This document shows positions 8,123 to 18,479 of a stretch of DNA of 64,000 bases, piece after piece. Source of the stretch: Candidatus Enterococcus huntleyi. Its GTDB lineage: Bacteria > Bacillota > Bacilli > Lactobacillales > Enterococcaceae. The position numbers and the translations under genes were made by a program. The stretch lies in NCBI RefSeq assembly GCF_009933175.1, contig NZ_MAEJ01000012.1:161018-225017 (forward strand), written 5' to 3'. A model generated the notes under the pieces. The model saw only the letters and a program-made list of their open reading frames with translations. It had not been told where the DNA came from and searched no databases. Positions within the stretch are counted from its first letter, which is position 1. The number at the start of each line of letters is the position of its first letter.

Positions 8123-9318
8123 ATCGATTAAAAAAATTTGCCAAAGAGTTAATTAGTCAAGGATACAGGATACTATTTAATCTGAATACGAAGCGCCAAA
8201 TTGATGAGCAAGTAATTATATTCGAGTCTTTTAATGGAAAAGTTCCAGGGGATAATCCATTAGCTATTTACCAAAAACTATTAGATCAGCCTGCTGGAGA
8301 TTTTAAAATTTTTTGGAGTATAAAGCCACAATTTGTTGAAGAGACACGCAGGCAATTTCCTGAAATTTCAATTGTAACCAGATTTTCTTTACAGTGGTTG
8401 AAGCTGTTGCCTCGTGCTAAATTTTGGATTTTTAATTCAAGAATGCCTGTATGGTTAAAAAAGAATAAAAATACGACTTACATTCAAACATGGCATGGGA
8501 CGCCTCTGAAAAAATTAGCCTTAGATATTGAAGAAGTTCATATCCCTGGGAATGATACTAAGAAATATCAACAAGAATTCTCTGAGGAAGCAGCTCGCTG
8601 GGACTATCTTATCGCGCCAAACCAGTATTCAGAGGATATTTTTAAAAGAGCATTTCAATTTAAAAATGCATGTTTGGAAATTGGATATCCCAGGAACGAT
8701 GTTTTATATACGGAAAACAATACTGAGTCGATTCTAAGATTGAAAGAGAAGATATTGGGTAGAACTTCGGGGAAAGTAATCTTGTATGCGCCAACTTGGC
8801 GGGATGATTATTTTGTCTCACAAGGTGTCTATAAGTTTCATATGCCATTTTCATTAAAAAATATCTTAGATCAGATGAATCCAAATGATGTCTTCATTAT
8901 CAGACCTCATTACCTTGTGCGAGACTCGATTGATATCCAGGGTTACGAAGATCGTGTGAAAATTTTGGTGGACGAGGATATTAGTAATTTATACTTGATT
9001 AGTGATTTGTTGATTACTGATTATTCTTCAGTGATGTTCGATTATGCGAATCTAAAGCGCCCCATGCTATTCTATCCGTATGACTTTGAACACTACAAGG
9101 ATAATCTAAGAGGATTTTATTTCGAGTATAATGAAGTTCCAGGACCTATTGCACTGACAGAAGAAGAACTACTAGAATATTTGAAAGAATTTTATGTGGA
9201 GACTTATTATGAAGCGTTCTCGATTAAATATAAACAGTTTAGTGATAGATTCTGTGCATGGGAAAATGGCAAAGCTGCCGAAAGAATTGTGACTCTAATA
9301 AAAAGTGATAAAGTCTAA
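8119..9318 (+). CDS. CDP-glycerol glycerophosphotransferase (TagF/TarF-like)
   Basis: A 399-residue teichoic acid glycerophosphotransferase. It has YIQTWHGTPLKKL (about residues 120-132), the purine/CDP-binding strand YAPTWRDD, and LLITDYSSVMFDYANL (about 296-311) followed by the family's GFYFEYNEVPGP tail. The start is ATG 8119, overlapping the tagA stop as ATGA with AAGAAGG upstream; in-frame ATGs further upstream lie inside tagA. It lacks the extra N-terminal domain of full-length TagF polymerases, so it may add only one or a few units like TarF, or cooperate with the 896-residue fusion downstream. Confidence 0.85.
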   Translation: MNRLKKFAKELISQGYRILFNLNTKRQIDEQVIIFESFNGKVPGDNPLAIYQKLLDQPAGDFKIFWSIKPQFVEETRRQFPEISIVTRFSLQWLKLLPRAKFWIFNSRMPVWLKKNKNTTYIQTWHGTPLKKLALDIEEVHIPGNDTKKYQQEFSEEAARWDYLIAPNQYSEDIFKRAFQFKNACLEIGYPRNDVLYTENNTESILRLKEKILGRTSGKVILYAPTWRDDYFVSQGVYKFHMPFSLKNILDQMNPNDVFIIRPHYLVRDSIDIQGYEDRVKILVDEDISNLYLISDLLITDYSSVMFDYANLKRPMLFYPYDFEHYKDNLRGFYFEYNEVPGPIALTEEELLEYLKEFYVETYYEAFSIKYKQFSDRFCAWENGKAAERIVTLIKSDKV

Positions 9319-9332
9319 TCGGAGGTATCAAA

Positions 9333-12023
9333 TTGGAAAATAAAAGGAAGATTTTTTCAATCATTATGGCAGTCTATAATGTGGAGAATTATGTAAAAGA
9401 GGCTGTCGAAAGCCTGATGAGTCAAAAGTTTTCGAAGATGAATCAGGTTGAAGTTATTCTGGTAAATGATGGGAGTACTGATCACTCAAAAGAGATTTGC
9501 CTGGAATTAAAAAAATTATATCCGGATAATGTTGTTTTTATTGATAGTAAAAATTATGGTGTCGCAGGAGCTAGAAACAAAGGATTAAAAGTAGCAACAG
9601 GTAAGTATATAAACTTTTTAGATCCAGATGATGGTCTATCAGAATCCACTTTGTCAGATGTTTACAAATTTTTTGAACAACACTACACAAAAGTTGACGT
9701 TGTGTCAATTCCGATGATGATGTTTGGTGATTCGAGAGGGCCTCACCCGCTTAACTATAAATTTGTTGAGGATGGTTTGATTGATTTAGAAGAGCATTTT
9801 GACTATATTCAAATGTCATCGCCAAGTTCTTTCTTTAAGAGCACAGCTATTCAAGAAGAGCGCTTCGATGAAACGATGAAATACGCTGAAGACGCAAAAT
9901 TTATAATGAATATTATTGGAAAAAAAGACTGTTATGGTGTGGTTACAACTTGTCATTATAAATATCGACGCCGAAAGACTTCCGCTACCCAAACAGGCCC
10001 TATGGATAAGAATTGGTATACAGACTATTTTAAAAAATTTAGTTTGGCGGTCATTGAAAAACATTTAAAGATGCATGGGGAAGAAAAAACTATTCCTAAA
10101 TATGTACAGTATACTGTTCTCTATGACTTAAGGTGGCGCATCCAGATACGTAATAATGTTGCCAAATTGACGGAGGATGAATTAATTGAACTTTTTGCTA
10201 TAATAAAAGAGATATTATTTTATATCGAAGATCGAACAATTTTATCGTTGAGGAAATTATCTTTCCAATATAAACGATTCTTGCTTAGTTTAAAAGAAAA
10301 TAGCGAAAATAATTTCTTTCATGAATATGAAGAAAATAATGATTACAAAATGGTTATTGGTGAAAATGAGTTAGGGGAACCCAATATTTTTTGCTTATCT
10401 GAGCAAAAAATCTCTGTTGACTTAATTCAAATTACCAAATCAAAAATAAAGATTGAAGGAAATATCGGGACGCCATTTGACTTAAAAAAAGCTGAAATAT
10501 CAGTTGTTTTTCAGGGGAAAGTCTATCCAACAGTAGCTGTAGATAGATATGTTCAAAATCTATATTTTGTTGATACATTGATTAAAGAATATAACGGTTT
10601 TAGAGTTGAATTACCTTATGAAATTGAAGGAGTTAAATATGGTAGTATTAGTTTTATAATTAAGTATAAAGGAAAAAAATTTGTCCCTAAGATTTCTTAC
10701 GGAAACTTTTCATATCTTAAAGATAGCGAGGCGAAAATTTATGAGAGGCATGGAATCATGTTGTTTATAGATGATGATCGTTCAACAATTAAAGTGGATG
10801 TAACCTCGAAAAAGCTGCTTAAGCAGTATAGAAACAGTTATATTTACCGATTACTACACCGTGAAAATAAGAAATTTATATTAAAAGTCATACTCTATAG
10901 ATTAATGGCTACGTTTATTAGAAACAAAAAGAAAAAAGAAAAATGGATTTTTATTGAACGAATACAGGAAGCTGGAGACAACGCCCAGGCACTTTTTGAG
11001 TATTGTTCAAATAAGGCGGATGACATCGATAAAGTTTTCATCATCAATTCATTTTCTAAAGATTTTGAACAATTAAAGCAATATGGAAAAGTTATTAAAT
11101 ATGGATCAATCGCGCATATTTTACAATATTTAACTGCTGACAAAGTGATCTCATCTCATGCCGATGAATATGTATACAATCCTTTCGGACGAAACCGAAA
11201 GTTCTATAATGATTTGATGGATCAAGATTACGTATTTTTACAGCACGGGGTAACAAAAAATGATATGTCGGACTGGCTGAATAAATATAAAAAAAATATC
11301 CGAATGTTATTAACTACTTCTGATTACGAGTATCAATCATTTATAGATGAACCTTATAATTATACAGAAGAAGAGATTTTCAATTTAGGTTTCCCTAGGT
11401 TTGATAAATTGGTTAGTAAAACTGAGAAGTTAATATTGTTTATGCCAACTTGGCGGAACCCACTAGTAAATAAAATTAATCGTCAAACAGGCGAAAGAGA
11501 ATATAATAGTTCGTTTAAAGATTCAGAGTATTGTCAAAAATTAGTAGAATTTTTAAACAGTCCCAAATTGATTGATTTACTTAAGAGAACTGGGTACAAA
11601 ATGAAGTTTGTTCCCCATCCAAATATTAGACAACAATTAATCGATATTCCTGTGTCAAGTGACTTAATCGAAACTATTGATCATGATGTATCTTATTCAG
11701 AATTATTTTCGGTAGGAGCAATTTTGATTACAGATTACTCATCCATTGCTTTTGATTTTGCCTTGTTGAATAAGCATATTATCTATTATCAATTTGATGA
11801 AAATCATTTAAAAGATGGGTATTTCGAGTATGAGACTATGGGGTTTGGACCAGTAATTCATGAATTAAATGGGATAGAAAATTATGTCTCGAGTCTGTTT
11901 GTAGAAAATCAATTAATTAATAATCCTAGTCAATATTTTGAACGAACAACTAATTTTTACAAATATACGGATCATGAGAATTCTAAACGAGTATATGAGG
12001 CGATTCTTGATTTAGATAGTTAA
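9333..12023 (+). CDS. Bifunctional GT2 glycosyltransferase / CDP-glycerol glycerophosphotransferase
   Basis: An 896-residue fusion. The N-terminal ~250 residues form a GT2 domain: SIIMAVYNVENYVKEA, VNDGSTDHS (about 45-53) and the metal-binding FLDPDDG (about 95-101). A middle part of about 200 residues is unassigned. The C-terminal ~400 residues form a glycerophosphotransferase with YVFLQHGVTK (about 632-641), PTWRNP and ITDYSSIAFDFALLNKH (about 796-812). It starts at TTG 9333, supported by GGAGG 7 bases upstream. One protein may add both a sugar and a glycerol phosphate, so the wall polymer may have sugar in its main chain; that is inference. It lies 14 bases after the previous gene. Confidence 0.88.
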   Translation: MENKRKIFSIIMAVYNVENYVKEAVESLMSQKFSKMNQVEVILVNDGSTDHSKEICLELKKLYPDNVVFIDSKNYGVAGARNKGLKVATGKYINFLDPDDGLSESTLSDVYKFFEQHYTKVDVVSIPMMMFGDSRGPHPLNYKFVEDGLIDLEEHFDYIQMSSPSSFFKSTAIQEERFDETMKYAEDAKFIMNIIGKKDCYGVVTTCHYKYRRRKTSATQTGPMDKNWYTDYFKKFSLAVIEKHLKMHGEEKTIPKYVQYTVLYDLRWRIQIRNNVAKLTEDELIELFAIIKEILFYIEDRTILSLRKLSFQYKRFLLSLKENSENNFFHEYEENNDYKMVIGENELGEPNIFCLSEQKISVDLIQITKSKIKIEGNIGTPFDLKKAEISVVFQGKVYPTVAVDRYVQNLYFVDTLIKEYNGFRVELPYEIEGVKYGSISFIIKYKGKKFVPKISYGNFSYLKDSEAKIYERHGIMLFIDDDRSTIKVDVTSKKLLKQYRNSYIYRLLHRENKKFILKVILYRLMATFIRNKKKKEKWIFIERIQEAGDNAQALFEYCSNKADDIDKVFIINSFSKDFEQLKQYGKVIKYGSIAHILQYLTADKVISSHADEYVYNPFGRNRKFYNDLMDQDYVFLQHGVTKNDMSDWLNKYKKNIRMLLTTSDYEYQSFIDEPYNYTEEEIFNLGFPRFDKLVSKTEKLILFMPTWRNPLVNKINRQTGEREYNSSFKDSEYCQKLVEFLNSPKLIDLLKRTGYKMKFVPHPNIRQQLIDIPVSSDLIETIDHDVSYSELFSVGAILITDYSSIAFDFALLNKHIIYYQFDENHLKDGYFEYETMGFGPVIHELNGIENYVSSLFVENQLINNPSQYFERTTNFYKYTDHENSKRVYEAILDLDS

Positions 12024-12033
12024 GGAGACGATG

Positions 12034-13347
12034 ATGTTAATTTCGGTAATCATACCAGTATATAATGCTGAAAAAACTTTGAGAAAAACATTAGAAAGTA
12101 TTTTTAGACAGTCAGGAAAATTCGAAGTAGTCCTAGTAAATGATGGGAGTTCAGATGGTTCTGAGAGGCTCTGTATGGAATACTTAAATAAATACCCTGA
12201 AATAATCCGCTATAAGAAGACAAGAAATGCTGGAGCATCAAGTGCCAGAAATGCTGGGTTTTCAATGGTATCAAGTGAGAGTTCAATTATTACGTTTATT
12301 GATTCAGATGACGAGATAAGTGATAACTGCTTTCAAGAAGTCATTGCTTTTTTTGGCAAGCACAGAGAGATTTCCATGGCAGTTACTAAATTAATATATA
12401 AAACAGGTTCTTTAAAACGTGAGCATAATTTAAATTATCGTTTTACTGATAAACAGGAAGTCATCGATATTTTAAATCAGCCTGAAATGATTCATTTTCA
12501 TATGGGGGGAGCTTTTTTCAGGAAACAACAACTGGATAAACAAAACTTGAGTTTTAAAAAAAATCTTCAATCATGGGAAGATGCTTATTTTATAAATGAA
12601 TTATTACTAGATATTCGTTACTATGGTGTTGTTTCTAAAGCTGCCTATTATTATAATGTTATTGAGGGCTCTTTAACGAACCGTTCATGGCAAGAAAGCT
12701 ATCGTTATGGCTTGCTTATAGAATATGGTTATCTTGCTCTGTGTGAACTGTCTAAAAAGATGTATGGAAAGGTAATTCCGTATATTCAGTATTTGGTAAT
12801 CAACCACTACAGTTTATTTTTAACCAAGAATGCTTTGTGCGGTTTGGATAAATTATCAGAAGAAGAAAGAATTTATTTTTATGATAAATCAAATGAATTG
12901 TTCTCAGAAGTAGATGATAGTGCAATTACGACCCAACGGTTACCTGAGTTACGAGTAAATTATATGACGGCAATTAAAAAGTATAAAGTACCTTTTAAAA
13001 CAAATTCCGGTTTGGAGAATAGCAAGGGGAATAAAGTAATAATTAAAGCCATTACTATTTCTGGATTGCAAATCAGACTTCAATTTGAACTATCCAATGA
13101 TACGGGCTATTTGTATGAAGATACTGATATACAGGCGGCATCAAAATTGAATGGAAAACTAAAAATCATAGAGACAGTGGTTGTCAGAAACTTTTTTATC
13201 CAAGATGATAGGAGGATAAAGTTTGCTCAGTATAGTCTCACAACACCAGTGATTTTCCCGTTTTTTAAAATAAAAATCAGTGAAAAAAATCACAGTCACA
13301 CTGAAAATATTCATTTATTGAAACGTATAGTTAAGCATCTACGCTGA
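12034..13347 (+). CDS. GT2 family glycosyltransferase
   Basis: A cytosolic glycosyltransferase with the GT2 fold in the first ~220 residues: SVIIPVYNAEKTLRKTLES, VLVNDGSSDGS and the DxD-like FIDSDDE (about residues 90-96). The C-terminal half is unassigned. ATG 12034 is preferred over the adjacent ATG 12031 because AAGGAG (12022-12027) is only 3 bases from the latter. It is the last gene of the tagB operon, 8-10 bases after the fusion gene. It probably adds a sugar to the teichoic acid; donor and acceptor cannot be deduced. Confidence 0.82.
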   Translation: MLISVIIPVYNAEKTLRKTLESIFRQSGKFEVVLVNDGSSDGSERLCMEYLNKYPEIIRYKKTRNAGASSARNAGFSMVSSESSIITFIDSDDEISDNCFQEVIAFFGKHREISMAVTKLIYKTGSLKREHNLNYRFTDKQEVIDILNQPEMIHFHMGGAFFRKQQLDKQNLSFKKNLQSWEDAYFINELLLDIRYYGVVSKAAYYYNVIEGSLTNRSWQESYRYGLLIEYGYLALCELSKKMYGKVIPYIQYLVINHYSLFLTKNALCGLDKLSEEERIYFYDKSNELFSEVDDSAITTQRLPELRVNYMTAIKKYKVPFKTNSGLENSKGNKVIIKAITISGLQIRLQFELSNDTGYLYEDTDIQAASKLNGKLKIIETVVVRNFFIQDDRRIKFAQYSLTTPVIFPFFKIKISEKNHSHTENIHLLKRIVKHLR

Positions 13348-13459
13348 CTTGATTATCAAAATCGGAACTAAAAGTTTTTGTTTTATAACTAAATAAGAGA
13401 GGTGCTAAAGTATTACAAGCTATTTTATGATTCTTGTTCCCCTTTATTCGAGTTTCATG

Positions 13460-13465
13460 TATAAT
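13460..13465 (+). promoter_or_regulatory. -10 box of mltG
   Basis: TATAAT is 38 bases before the mltG start. A TTGTTC at 13434 is 20 bases upstream, longer than ideal for a -35, so only the -10 is called. Confidence 0.4.
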
Positions 13466-13503
13466 AGTTAAAGTTATAAACATGAAGGTAAGGAGGAGTT
13501 GTT

Positions 13504-14895
13504 TTGACTGATGAGCGAAAACAACATCCAGAAGAAGAATCATTTAAAGATAAAATTTTAAATTCTCTGCATGGCGCATATGAGCAATCACCTGAGGAGC
13601 CAGATGACTACGAAGAGAACGATTTTTCTAGATTTTCTACTGAAATAAATACACAAGATAATGGCGAACAGCCAATTGAAGAGCAGGACTCCGTTGGTTC
13701 ACGGAGCCAACGGAATAATCTGAGAGCTCCGGAAGAGGATGCGTTTGTTCCATATGATCGTAAAGAAGAGGATATTTATCCCGTGGATACTAAAGTACGC
13801 CGACGCCAACAAAGAAAAAAAGAAGACAAGATTGTTAATAAGATTGTCTTGATCATTGTACTGGTTTTATTATTTGTAGGAGGCATCTTAGGATTTTCTG
13901 CCTACCGGTACGTTTCTAGCAGTTTGAAGCCGTTAAATGCGAAGAATGAACAATTAGTACAAGTTGAGATTCCAAGTGGCTCTTCAAACAAAGAGATTGG
14001 CGATGTTTTAGAAAAAAGTAAGATAATTAAGAGTGGCTTAGTGTTTAACTATTACACTAAATTTAAAAACTACACGGGATTTCAAGCAGGCTTTTATCAA
14101 ATGGCACCGAATATGACGCTGGATGAGATTGGTAAGTTACTGGAGGAAGGTGGCTCACCAACGCCTGTTGATGTAGCGGATAAACGTTTAACCATTCCTG
14201 AAGGATATGATGTTGAGCAGGTCGCTAAGAAAGTTGCGAAGGTAACCGAATATAGTGAAAAAGAGTTTCTAGCATTAATGGAAGACGAAGCATTTTTTAC
14301 TAAATTGAAAGAGCAGTACCCACAATTACTTGAGGGGGCAGCAAAAGCTGAGGGCGTTCGTTATCGACTAGAGGGTTATTTGTATCCAGCAACCTACGAT
14401 TATTACAATAGCAACACACTTGAGGATATCGTCACTCAAATGGTTGATAAGAGTAACACAGTTCTCACTCCGTATTTGGAGCAAATTCAACAAAAGAATA
14501 TGACTTTACATGAGGTCTTAACAATTGCCTCATTGGTTGAAAAAGAAGGCGTTAAAGAGGGCGATAGAAAGAATATTGCGCAGGTATTTGCTAATCGAGT
14601 AGCTGTTGATATGCCTTTACAATCGGATATTTCGATTCTTTATGCTTTAGGTGAACACAAGGAATTAGTGACTTATGAAGATACAGCTGTAGATTCACCG
14701 TACAATCTATATTTAAATACAGGATATGGTCCAGGACCGTTTGATAATCCTAGTGAAGAAGCGATTCAAGCTGTTTTAAATCCGACGGAAAATGATTATT
14801 ACTATTTTGTAGCGGATATTGATACCGGTAAAGTTTATTTTGCAAAAACGTACGAAGAACACATGGAATATGTAGAAGAGTACGTCAATAAATAA
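13504..14895 (+). CDS. mltG: Endolytic murein transglycosylase MltG
   Basis: A membrane-anchored lytic transglycosylase that cuts nascent glycan strands during peptidoglycan synthesis. Residues 1-110 are an acidic cytosolic region rich in Glu/Asp/Gln, residues ~112-132 a single membrane segment, then a LysM-like fold (~152-215) and the YceG/MltG domain. Catalytic Glu346 lies in [14 protein letters not shown], and [12 protein letters not shown] follows. Translation starts at TTG 13504; AGGAGG is 7 bases upstream and no in-frame ATG is near. The 463-residue length with a long cytosolic tail is typical for lactobacillales. greA follows, as in enterococci. Confidence 0.93.
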   Translation: MTDERKQHPEEESFKDKILNSLHGAYEQSPEEPDDYEENDFSRFSTEINTQDNGEQPIEEQDSVGSRSQRNNLRAPEEDAFVPYDRKEEDIYPVDTKVRRRQQRKKEDKIVNKIVLIIVLVLLFVGGILGFSAYRYVSSSLKPLNAKNEQLVQVEIPSGSSNKEIGDVLEKSKIIKSGLVFNYYTKFKNYTGFQAGFYQMAPNMTLDEIGKLLEEGGSPTPVDVADKRLTIPEGYDVEQVAKKVAKVTEYSEKEFLALMEDEAFFTKLKEQYPQLLEGAAKAEGVRYRLEGYLYPATYDYYNSNTLEDIVTQMVDKSNTVLTPYLEQIQQKNMTLHEVLTIASLVEKEGVKEGDRKNIAQVFANRVAVDMPLQSDISILYALGEHKELVTYEDTAVDSPYNLYLNTGYGPGPFDNPSEEAIQAVLNPTENDYYYFVADIDTGKVYFAKTYEEHMEYVEEYVNK

Positions 14896-14935
14896 AAGAA
14901 AATAAAATAAAGCATTTACATTTTGACGAAAGCAT

Positions 14936-14975
14936 GGTAATCTTTTTTGGACAATTCCGTAAAAGATTACCTTTT
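14936..14975 (+). terminator. Terminator-like hairpin between mltG and greA
   Basis: Arms GGTAATCTTTT (14936-14946) and AAAAGATTACC (14961-14971) are perfectly complementary, followed by only four T. It may be a weak terminator or attenuator that reduces mltG readthrough into greA. Confidence 0.55.
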
Positions 14976-15011
14976 GCGATTATTTTGAGACATATAAAAG
15001 GAGAAAATAAC

Positions 15012-15491
15012 ATGGTAGAAAAAGTATTTCCGATGACACTTGAAGGAAAAGAGAAATTAGAACAAGAATTAGAAGAATTAAAAACAGTCAAACGTGGCGA
15101 AATTATTGAGCGGATCAAAGTTGCTCGTAGTTTTGGAGACCTTTCCGAAAACTCAGAGTATGAGTCTGCAAAAGATGAACAAGCCTTTGTTGAAGGCCGT
15201 ATCACTACTTTAGAAAATATGATTCGTTTTGCACAAATTATTAGTAATAATGGTGTCGCATCTGATGAAGTATCTATCGGTAAGACCGTTACATTCGTTG
15301 AATTACCTGATGATGAAGAAGAAAAATACACGATTGTAGGTAGTGCAGAAGCAGATCCGTTTTCTGGTAAAATCTCGAATGATTCACCAATTGCCCAAGC
15401 CTTGATTGGTAAAAAAGTTGGGGATGAAGTCACAATTGCTACTCCTGGTGGTGACATGCAGGTTAGAATTACAAAAGTTGAACAAGATTAA
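15012..15491 (+). CDS. greA: Transcription elongation factor GreA
   Basis: Rescues backtracked RNA polymerase by stimulating cleavage of the 3' RNA end. The 159 residues have the usual N-terminal coiled coil ([18 protein letters not shown]) with the acidic loop [19 protein letters not shown] near the tip, and a C-terminal FKBP-like domain ending in [15 protein letters not shown]. The start is ATG 15012 with AAAGGAG upstream; a longer frame reaching back to 14934 lies over the intergenic hairpin and has no ribosome binding site. Flanked by mltG and liaF as in enterococci. Confidence 0.96.
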   Translation: MVEKVFPMTLEGKEKLEQELEELKTVKRGEIIERIKVARSFGDLSENSEYESAKDEQAFVEGRITTLENMIRFAQIISNNGVASDEVSIGKTVTFVELPDDEEEKYTIVGSAEADPFSGKISNDSPIAQALIGKKVGDEVTIATPGGDMQVRITKVEQD

Positions 15492-15540
15492 TCTCTTGCT
15501 TTAAAAAATGAATCTACTTCTTTGTAAGATAGATAAATAG

Positions 15541-15575
15541 ATGGAGGGTAGGACATTTGTTCTATTCTCCATTTT
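15541..15575 (+). terminator. Terminator after greA
   Basis: Arms 15541-15554 and 15559-15572 pair over 14 bp with G-U pairs, followed by a short T-rich stretch. Confidence 0.5.
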
Positions 15576-15723
15576 CTTAGGTTTAATGGGAGAAAAAATA
15601 TTTTTTTTAATGAGAGATTTTTTTAGTGAATGATTATTCGGCCTTAAGACCTATAGTAATTTCATGCAGTAACCGTTAATATAAAGTGTACAATTAAATT
15701 TGATTATGCGAGGAGGAAGAACT

Positions 15724-16458
15724 ATGAATAACCCATGGCGCTTATTTTTAGTAGGTGAAGCTTTATTATTCCTACTAGCATTGTGGCAAATTATGAGCAA
15801 TCCGCCACTGCTTCTTCTACTCTTTTTTGGTATTTTTAATATAGTTTTAGTCGTATTGAAAAAGAAAAAAAGAACCCACTTCAATAATTTTCAGTTAGTT
15901 TTTGGAGGAGTCATTGTTTTTATCAGCTTACTTAGTAGTTCAGCTATGTGGATGATGCTTGTTTTAGCAATTGTTTTTATCGGCTTAAAAGGGGTTGAAC
16001 TTTCAGGAATTGATTTGACCAAAAATACTTTTTGGCGGAAAAAACAGATGATTATGGTAGTCACAAAGGAAAATCAACCTCACAGTGGGGAACGGAAAAA
16101 GCATCATTGGTTTGGCAATGAGCGAATCGGTAACCAAGCGTATGAATGGGAAGATATTAATTTGGATTTAGTCTCAGGCGATACGATTGTCGATCTGGGA
16201 AATACCTTGCTACCTAAAAAAGATAGTGTCATTATTATTCGCAAAGGAATTGGTCGGACGAGAATATTGGTTCCTTTAGGAATAGCTGTTTCTTTAGATC
16301 ACTCGGCACTTTTAGGAAATGTATTATTTGAAGGTGAAGAACAGATGCTAAAAAATGAACAAGTCAAGATGTATAGTAATGACTATGATGAGAATCCTCG
16401 TCGTCTGAAAATCATTACGAATACCTTGCTAGGAGACGTTGAGGTGATACGCATATGA
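15724..16458 (+). CDS. liaF: LiaF, membrane regulator of the LiaRS stress response
   Basis: A 244-residue membrane protein with about four N-terminal hydrophobic segments (within residues 5-105), then a soluble domain of the LiaF C-terminal type (from about residue 135, including the stretch DTIVDLGNTLLPKKDSVIII). In bacilli and enterococci LiaF controls the LiaS kinase and thereby the response to cell-wall antibiotics and antimicrobial peptides. The start is ATG 15724 after AGGAGG (15711-15716); an upstream in-frame ATG overlaps this site. The stop overlaps the liaS start (ATGA), indicating coupling. The order liaF-liaS-liaR is the standard one. Confidence 0.92.
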   Translation: MNNPWRLFLVGEALLFLLALWQIMSNPPLLLLLFFGIFNIVLVVLKKKKRTHFNNFQLVFGGVIVFISLLSSSAMWMMLVLAIVFIGLKGVELSGIDLTKNTFWRKKQMIMVVTKENQPHSGERKKHHWFGNERIGNQAYEWEDINLDLVSGDTIVDLGNTLLPKKDSVIIIRKGIGRTRILVPLGIAVSLDHSALLGNVLFEGEEQMLKNEQVKMYSNDYDENPRRLKIITNTLLGDVEVIRI

Positions 16459-17534
16459 TGGGAAAAGTTTCTCGCCCGATGCTTGTCGCCTACTCTTTTC
16501 TAAGCACTTTTTTAGTAATTATCTTTACCCTATTTACGTATTTTTTTGGGAGTAACACAAAAAATTGGTGGGCTAAACTTTTTGAAATACGAATTTTCCA
16601 TGTACCTATTCTTTTTCATATTTTTGTCCTTTCATTGGGGCTAAGTTTTATCACATTTTTACTTATTACAGTGATTCAAAAAGCTCAGTATGGAAAAATC
16701 GAAGAAAAACTTCGTTTGTTAGCGAATAATGATTATGAAAGTAAAAAATTGGAGCAACCAGTTCCTTACCCTAGTAATGATTTATATATTCAAGAAGTTG
16801 ACAAAGATATTTTGAAAATAAAAGATAAGATGATGGAAATGTCTAAGGAATTGCAATTGTTAAATAGTCGTCCGCAAATTATGGATGGTGAAACAAAAGA
16901 AGAAATTCTGCAATTAGAACGACATCGATTAGCACGTGAGCTTCATGATTCTGTGTCTCAGCAATTATTTGCGGCTATGATGTTGATGTCTGCTCTTAAT
17001 GAACAAGCCCAAAAATTGGATGCGTTAGAAGCCTATCGAAAACAATTGGCGATGGTAGCTGATATTATCAATGCTTCTCAATCAGAGATGCGGGCTCTCT
17101 TATTACATTTACGTCCGATTAGTTTAGAAGGAAAAAGCTTGAAACAAGGGATTGAACAACTTCTTGTCGAATTGAAGAGCAAAATTCAGATTAAGCTCAA
17201 ATGGGACGTAGAAGATGTAACCTTAAATAGTTCAATGGAGGATCATTTATTCCGAGTGGTTCAAGAATTGCTGTCCAATACGTTGCGTCATGCGAAAGCG
17301 GATGAATTAGAAGTCTATCTCCATCAAGTCGATCAGAGTGTTTTATTACGCGCTGTTGATGATGGTGTCGGCTTTGATATGAATCAAAGTAAGACAGGTA
17401 GCTATGGCTTAACAAATATTCGAGAGCGTGTGACAGGGATGGGTGGTACGGTCAAGATTATTAGCTTTGTCGGAAAAGGAACCAGTGTTGAAATAAAGAT
17501 TCCCCTGTTTAAGGAGGTAGAAAAAAATGATTAA
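16455..17534 (+). CDS. liaS: LiaS sensor histidine kinase
   Basis: A 359-residue membrane sensor kinase of the NarL-partner (HisKA_3) class. Two membrane segments occur near residues 9-31 and 49-74 with a very short external loop, as expected for an intramembrane-sensing kinase. The phospho-acceptor is His164 in [17 protein letters not shown], and the ATPase domain has [11 protein letters not shown] (N box), DDGVGFD (G1) and [12 protein letters not shown] (G2). It overlaps liaF at the start and liaR by 8 bases at the end. It senses envelope stress together with LiaF and phosphorylates LiaR. Confidence 0.94.
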   Translation: MMGKVSRPMLVAYSFLSTFLVIIFTLFTYFFGSNTKNWWAKLFEIRIFHVPILFHIFVLSLGLSFITFLLITVIQKAQYGKIEEKLRLLANNDYESKKLEQPVPYPSNDLYIQEVDKDILKIKDKMMEMSKELQLLNSRPQIMDGETKEEILQLERHRLARELHDSVSQQLFAAMMLMSALNEQAQKLDALEAYRKQLAMVADIINASQSEMRALLLHLRPISLEGKSLKQGIEQLLVELKSKIQIKLKWDVEDVTLNSSMEDHLFRVVQELLSNTLRHAKADELEVYLHQVDQSVLLRAVDDGVGFDMNQSKTGSYGLTNIRERVTGMGGTVKIISFVGKGTSVEIKIPLFKEVEKND

Positions 17535-18159
17535 AGTATTGTTAGTGGATGACCATGAGATGGTTCGTTTAGGTGTTTCTTCCTATCTTTCGATTCAAGA
17601 TGATATTGAAGTGGTAGGCGAAGCTGAAAATGGGCGCATAGGGTATGAAAAAGCATTGGATTTACGTCCAGATGTTATTTTAATGGATTTAGTGATGGAC
17701 GAAATGGATGGAATTGAATCAACGAAAGCTATTCTTACCGATTGGCCTGAAGCAAAAATTATTATTGTGACGAGTTTTATTGATGATGAAAAGGTCTATC
17801 CAGCGATTGAGGCTGGGGCAGCAGGCTATATGTTGAAAACATCGACAGCTCATGAAATTGCCGATGCGATTCGGGCAACGCAACGTGGAGAACGCGTGCT
17901 AGAACCTGAAGTAACTACCAAGATGATGGAAAAAATGAGCCGTCGGAATGAACCTATTCTTCACGATGAATTAACCAATCGTGAAAATGAAATTTTGATG
18001 CTAATTTCGCAAGGAAAGAGCAATCAAGAAATTGCGGATGAACTGTTTATTACATTGAAAACTGTGAAAACGCATGTCTCAAATATCCTTTCAAAACTTG
18101 AGGTAGAGGACCGAACGCAAGCAGCAATCTATGCTTTTAAACATGGATTAGTGAAATAA
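17527..18159 (+). CDS. liaR: LiaR response regulator
   Basis: A 210-residue NarL/FixJ-type response regulator. The receiver domain contains the acidic pair VDDH, phospho-acceptor Asp54 ([13 protein letters not shown]) and Lys104 in GYMLKTS. The C-terminal LuxR-type helix-turn-helix is [20 protein letters not shown] followed by [15 protein letters not shown]. It controls cell-envelope stress genes; in enterococci LiaR mutations alter daptomycin susceptibility (established for the family). AAGGAGG precedes the start inside the end of liaS, and a strong terminator follows, closing the operon. Confidence 0.95.
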   Translation: MIKVLLVDDHEMVRLGVSSYLSIQDDIEVVGEAENGRIGYEKALDLRPDVILMDLVMDEMDGIESTKAILTDWPEAKIIIVTSFIDDEKVYPAIEAGAAGYMLKTSTAHEIADAIRATQRGERVLEPEVTTKMMEKMSRRNEPILHDELTNRENEILMLISQGKSNQEIADELFITLKTVKTHVSNILSKLEVEDRTQAAIYAFKHGLVK

Positions 18160-18168
18160 GAAGAAATG

Positions 18169-18204
18169 GTGCGCTTATTAAAGTAATAAGGCACTATTTT
18201 TTTT
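18169..18204 (+). terminator. Terminator of the liaFSR operon
   Basis: GTGC-g-CTTATT pairs with AATAAGGCAC (one bulged G), followed by eight T. Confidence 0.8.
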
Positions 18205-18479
18205 GAAATTTAAGTAAGAAAGATAGTCTGCTCTTATAGGGCTAAATTTGCTGTATGAGAGTGTACTTAAATAGGTTGCTCTTATTATTAATAATTTACT
18301 TGTAGCACTGTACATTCTGAATAAATAAGTGATAAAATTATCCTATTACGTGTTTAAAGCTTATTTGCTATACAAAATAATTATGCGAGTAGTCAAAAAG
18401 TAGAGTGAAAAGAGCAAAGTATCAAATCTGAATAGATATACTGATTGGCTTATGTTTTAGCGAGAGGAGTATATGGTAA
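18205..18479. other. Intergenic stretch between liaR and the acyltransferase gene
   Basis: AT-rich, without convincing ORF or RNA. GAGAGGAG at 18462-18469 is the ribosome binding site of the next gene. No promoter with both good boxes was found. Confidence 0.4.

Noticed and set aside
14885..15457. 190-residue minus-strand frame opposite greA
   Set aside because: It is Ser/Thr-rich, lacks a ribosome binding site and lies exactly antisense to a clear greA gene.
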